Positions 61,471-64,000 of a DNA stretch of 64,000 nucleotides are shown piece after piece. How positions within the stretch are numbered: position 1 is the stretch's first letter; every line of letters starts with the position of its first letter. The position numbers were made by a program, and so were the translations under genes. This DNA comes from Mixophyes australis. Taxonomy: Eukaryota; Chordata; Amphibia; Anura; Limnodynastidae. The stretch covers positions 159,168,399-159,232,398 of the forward strand of contig JAVHZZ010000007.1 in NCBI GenBank assembly GCA_036250195.1, in the 5' to 3' direction. The notes below the pieces were generated by a model. The model worked only from the letters and a program-made list of their open reading frames with translations. It searched no databases and had not been told where the DNA came from.

Positions 61471-63394
61471 GGTGGGTGGATAATACAAGAGTGCACAGGT
61501 GGGTGGATAATACAAGCATGCACAGGTGGATGGATAATACAAGAGTGCACATAATACAAGAATGCACAGGTGGAGTGATAATACAAGAGTGCACAGGTGG
61601 AGGGATAATACAAGAGTGCACAGGTGGATGAATAATACAAGAGTGCACAGGTGGATGGATAATACAAGAGTGCACAGGTGGATAGATAATACAAGAGTGC
61701 ACAGGTGGATGGATAATACAAGAGTGCACAGGTGGATAGATAATACAAGCATGCACAGGTGGATGGATAATACAAGAGTGCACATAATACAAGAATGCAC
61801 AGGTGGAGGGATAATACAAGAGTGCACAGGTGGAGGGATAATACAAGAGTGCACAGGTGGATGGATAATACAAGAGTGCACAGGTGGAGGGATAATACAA
61901 GAGTGCACAGGTGGAGGGATAATACAAGAGTGCACAGGTGTAGGGATAATACAAGAGTGCACAGGTGGAGGGATAATACAAGAGTGCACAGGTGGAGGGA
62001 TAATACAAGAGTGCACAGGTGGAGGGATAATACAAGAGTGCACAGGTGGAGGGATAATACAAGAGTGCACAGCTGGATGGATAATACAAGAGTGCACAGG
62101 TGGATGGATAATACAAGAGTGCACAGGTGGATAGATAATACAAGCATGCACAGGTGGATGGATAATATAAGAGTGCACAGGTGGAGGGATAATACAAGAG
62201 TGCACAGGTGGAGGGATAATACAAGAGTGCACAGGTGGATGGATAATACAAGAGTGCACAGGTGGAGGGATAATACAAGCATGCACAGGTGGAGGGATAA
62301 CACAAGAGTGCACAGGTGGGTGGATAACACAAGAGTGCACAGGTGGGTGGATAATACAAGCATGCACAGGTGGATGGATAATACAAGAGTGCACATAATA
62401 CAAGAATGCACAGGTGGAGGGATAATACAAGAGTGCACAGGTGGAGGGATAATACAAGAGTGCACAGGTGGATGGATAATACAAGAGTGCACAGGTGGAT
62501 GGATAATACAAGAGTGCACAGGTGGATAGATAATACAAGCATGCACAGGTGGATGGATAATACAAGAGTGCACAGGTGGATGGATAATACAAGAGTGCAC
62601 AGGTGGATGGATAATACAAGAGTGCACAGGTGGAGGGATAATACAAGAGTGCACAGGTGGAGGGATAATACAAGAGTGCACAGGTGGAGGGATAATACAA
62701 GAGTGCACAGGTGGAGGGATAATACAAGAGTGCACAGGTGGAGGGATAATACAAGAGTGCACAGGTGGAGGGATAATACAAGAGTGCACAGGTGGAGGGA
62801 TAATACAAGAGTGCACAGGTGGGTGGATAATACAAGAGTGCACAGGTGGATGGATAATACAAGAGTGCACAGGTGGAGGGATAATACAAGAGTGCACAGG
62901 TGGAGGGATAATACAAGAGTGCACAGGTGGAGGGATAATACAAGAGTGCACAGGTGGAGGGATAATACAAGAGTGCACAGGTGGATGGATAATACAAGAG
63001 TGCACAGGTGGATAGATAATACAAGAGTGCACAGGTGGATGGATAATACAAGAGTGCACATAATACAAGAATGCACAGGTGGAGGGATAATACAAGAGTG
63101 CACAGGTGGAAGGATAATACAAGAGTGCACAGGTGGGTGGATAATACAAGAGTGCACAGGTGGATGGATAATACAAGAGTGCACAGGATGAGGGATAATA
63201 CAAGAGTGCACAGGTGGAGGGATAATACAAGAGTGCACAGGTGGAGGGATAATACAAGAGTGCACAGGTGGAGGGATAATACAAGAGTGCACTGGTGGAG
63301 GGATAATACAAGCGGGCACAGGTGGATGGATAATATGAGCATGCACAGGTAGATGGATAATACAAGAGTGCACAGGTGGATGGATAATACAAGA

Positions 63395-64000
63395 GTGCAC
63401 AGGTGGATAGATAATACAAGAGTGCACAGCTGGATGGATAATACAAGAGTGCACAGGTGGATGGATAATACAATAGTGCACAGGTGGATGGATAATATAA
63501 GAGTGCACAGGTGGATGGATAATACGAGCGTACACAGGTGGATGGATAACACAAGAGTGCACAGGTGGATGGATAATACAAGAGTGCACAGGTGGATGGA
63601 TAATACAAGAGTGCACAGGTGGATGGATAATACAAGAGTGCACAGGTGGATGGATAATACAAGAGTACACAGGTGGAGGGATAATACAAGAGTGCACAGG
63701 TGGATGGATAATACAAGAGTGCACAGGTGGAGGGATAATAAAAGAGTACACAGGTGGAGGGATAATGCAAGAATGCACAGGTGGATGGATAATACAAGAG
63801 TGCACAGGTGGAGGGATAATACAAGAGTGCACAGGTGGAGGGATAATACAAGAGTGCACAGGTGGATGGATAATACAAGAGTGCACAGGTGGAGGGATAA
63901 TACAAGCATGCACAGTTGGAGGGATAACACAAGAGTGCACAGGTGGGTGGATAATACAAGAGTGCACAGGTGGGTGGATAATACAAGCATGCACAGGTGG
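63395..64000 (+). repeat. copy of the 50,136-50,741 block at an offset of 13,259 bp
   Basis: Starting at GGATAGATAATACAAGAG followed by TGCACAGCTGG, this last 600 bp reproduces 50,136-50,741, including CAATAGTGC, ATACGAGCGTACACAGG, ATAAAAGAGTACACAGG and ATAATGCAAGAATGCAC in order and spacing. Related versions lie near 30,480-31,200 and 48,500-49,240. The copy is cut by the window end. Confidence 0.85.

Larger units (their letters stand above)
29438..64000 (+). repeat. giant 27-bp tandem array (satellite-sized minisatellite), open at the right edge
   Basis: A single-orientation array of about 1,290 units fills 34.6 kb and continues past the window end. The unit is GTGCACAGGTGG, a triplet at positions 13-15, then GATAATACAAGA. 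The triplet varies most (ATG, AGG, GTG, ATA, rarely AGT). Other recurrent variants change CAGGTG to CAGCTG or CATGTG, AAGAGTGC to AAGCATGC, AATACAAGA to AATATAAGA, AATATAAAA or AACACAAGA, and CAAGAG to CAATAG. A 17-bp unit lacking 10 bases (GTGCACATAATACAAGA) occurs about 43 times, always followed by GAATGCAC where GAGTGCAC is usual. No other mobile element or unique sequence interrupts the array. The ordinary unit has no stop in five of six frames, so long open frames are unavoidable and carry no evidence of coding. Confidence 0.97.

Noticed and set aside
59844..61631. Plus-strand open frames of up to 595 codons with RVHRW-x-DNT repeats
   Set aside because: Same reason: two of three plus frames are stop-free by composition. 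They overlap the minus-strand frames completely, have no unique domain, and end wherever a deleted unit shifts them into the TAA-containing frame.
29438..64000. CRISPR array: regular short repeats over a long stretch
   Set aside because: There are no unique spacers; units abut directly. No cas genes are present and the surroundings are vertebrate.
29438..64000. Telomeric or interstitial telomeric repeat
   Set aside because: The unit contains no TTAGGG or TTAGGG-like hexamer; its length and sequence do not fit vertebrate telomere repeats.

Overview
This window reads as vertebrate, most likely anuran (frog), non-coding nuclear DNA. It is AT-rich and full of short palindromic DNA transposons, (TA)n microsatellites and V-SINE-type retroposons. 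It carries no operons and no ribosome-binding sites. The anuran call is an inference from the style of the dispersed repeats; the species cannot be named. I find no gene with recognisable domains or splice structure on either strand, and no CRISPR array, rRNA or intact tRNA.

Layout. Positions 1-29,437 are ordinary repeat-rich intergenic sequence. Tandem arrays there are a 12-bp minisatellite (1001-1252), a CpG-dense 40-bp minisatellite (6231-7371), a CT-rich ~31-bp array (19945-20690) and a 36-bp minisatellite (26720-27300). Four transposon insertions keep exact 8-bp target-site duplications and are assigned to the hAT superfamily: 15704-15999, 16162-16448, 19192-21100 and 23010-23167. A palindromic MITE family has a near-complete copy (24988-25165) and a half copy (4766-4877). 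V-SINE fragments lie at 13340-13495 (minus) and 24081-24325 (plus). A tRNA-Lys-like relic lies at 28800-28863, and two diverged copies of an unnamed repeat lie at 10210-10800 and 13810-14340.

Positions 29,438-64,000 (more than half the window, continuing past its end) are one uninterrupted, single-orientation tandem array of a 27-bp unit, roughly 1,290 copies. Each unit is GTGCACAGGTGG, a variable triplet, then GATAATACAAGA. The array has several nested levels of organisation: the 27-bp unit; a 17-bp deleted unit that marks about 43 places; blocks of 530, 1,519, 2,768, 3,180 and ~3,490 bp; and 13-20 kb super-repeats. Two blocks 3,180 bp apart (34,860-37,320 and 38,040-40,500) differ at only one base in about 2.46 kb by line-by-line reading. 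All seven spacings I tested are explained by whole numbers of 27-bp and 17-bp units. The ordinary unit has no stop codon in five of six frames, so very long open frames (up to 4,030 codons on the minus strand) arise on both strands. I treat these as a consequence of the repeat and not as genes.

The array is the standout feature: a young, actively homogenised satellite-sized minisatellite, almost free of CpG, strongly G-skewed, with an E-box-type hexamer in nearly every unit.
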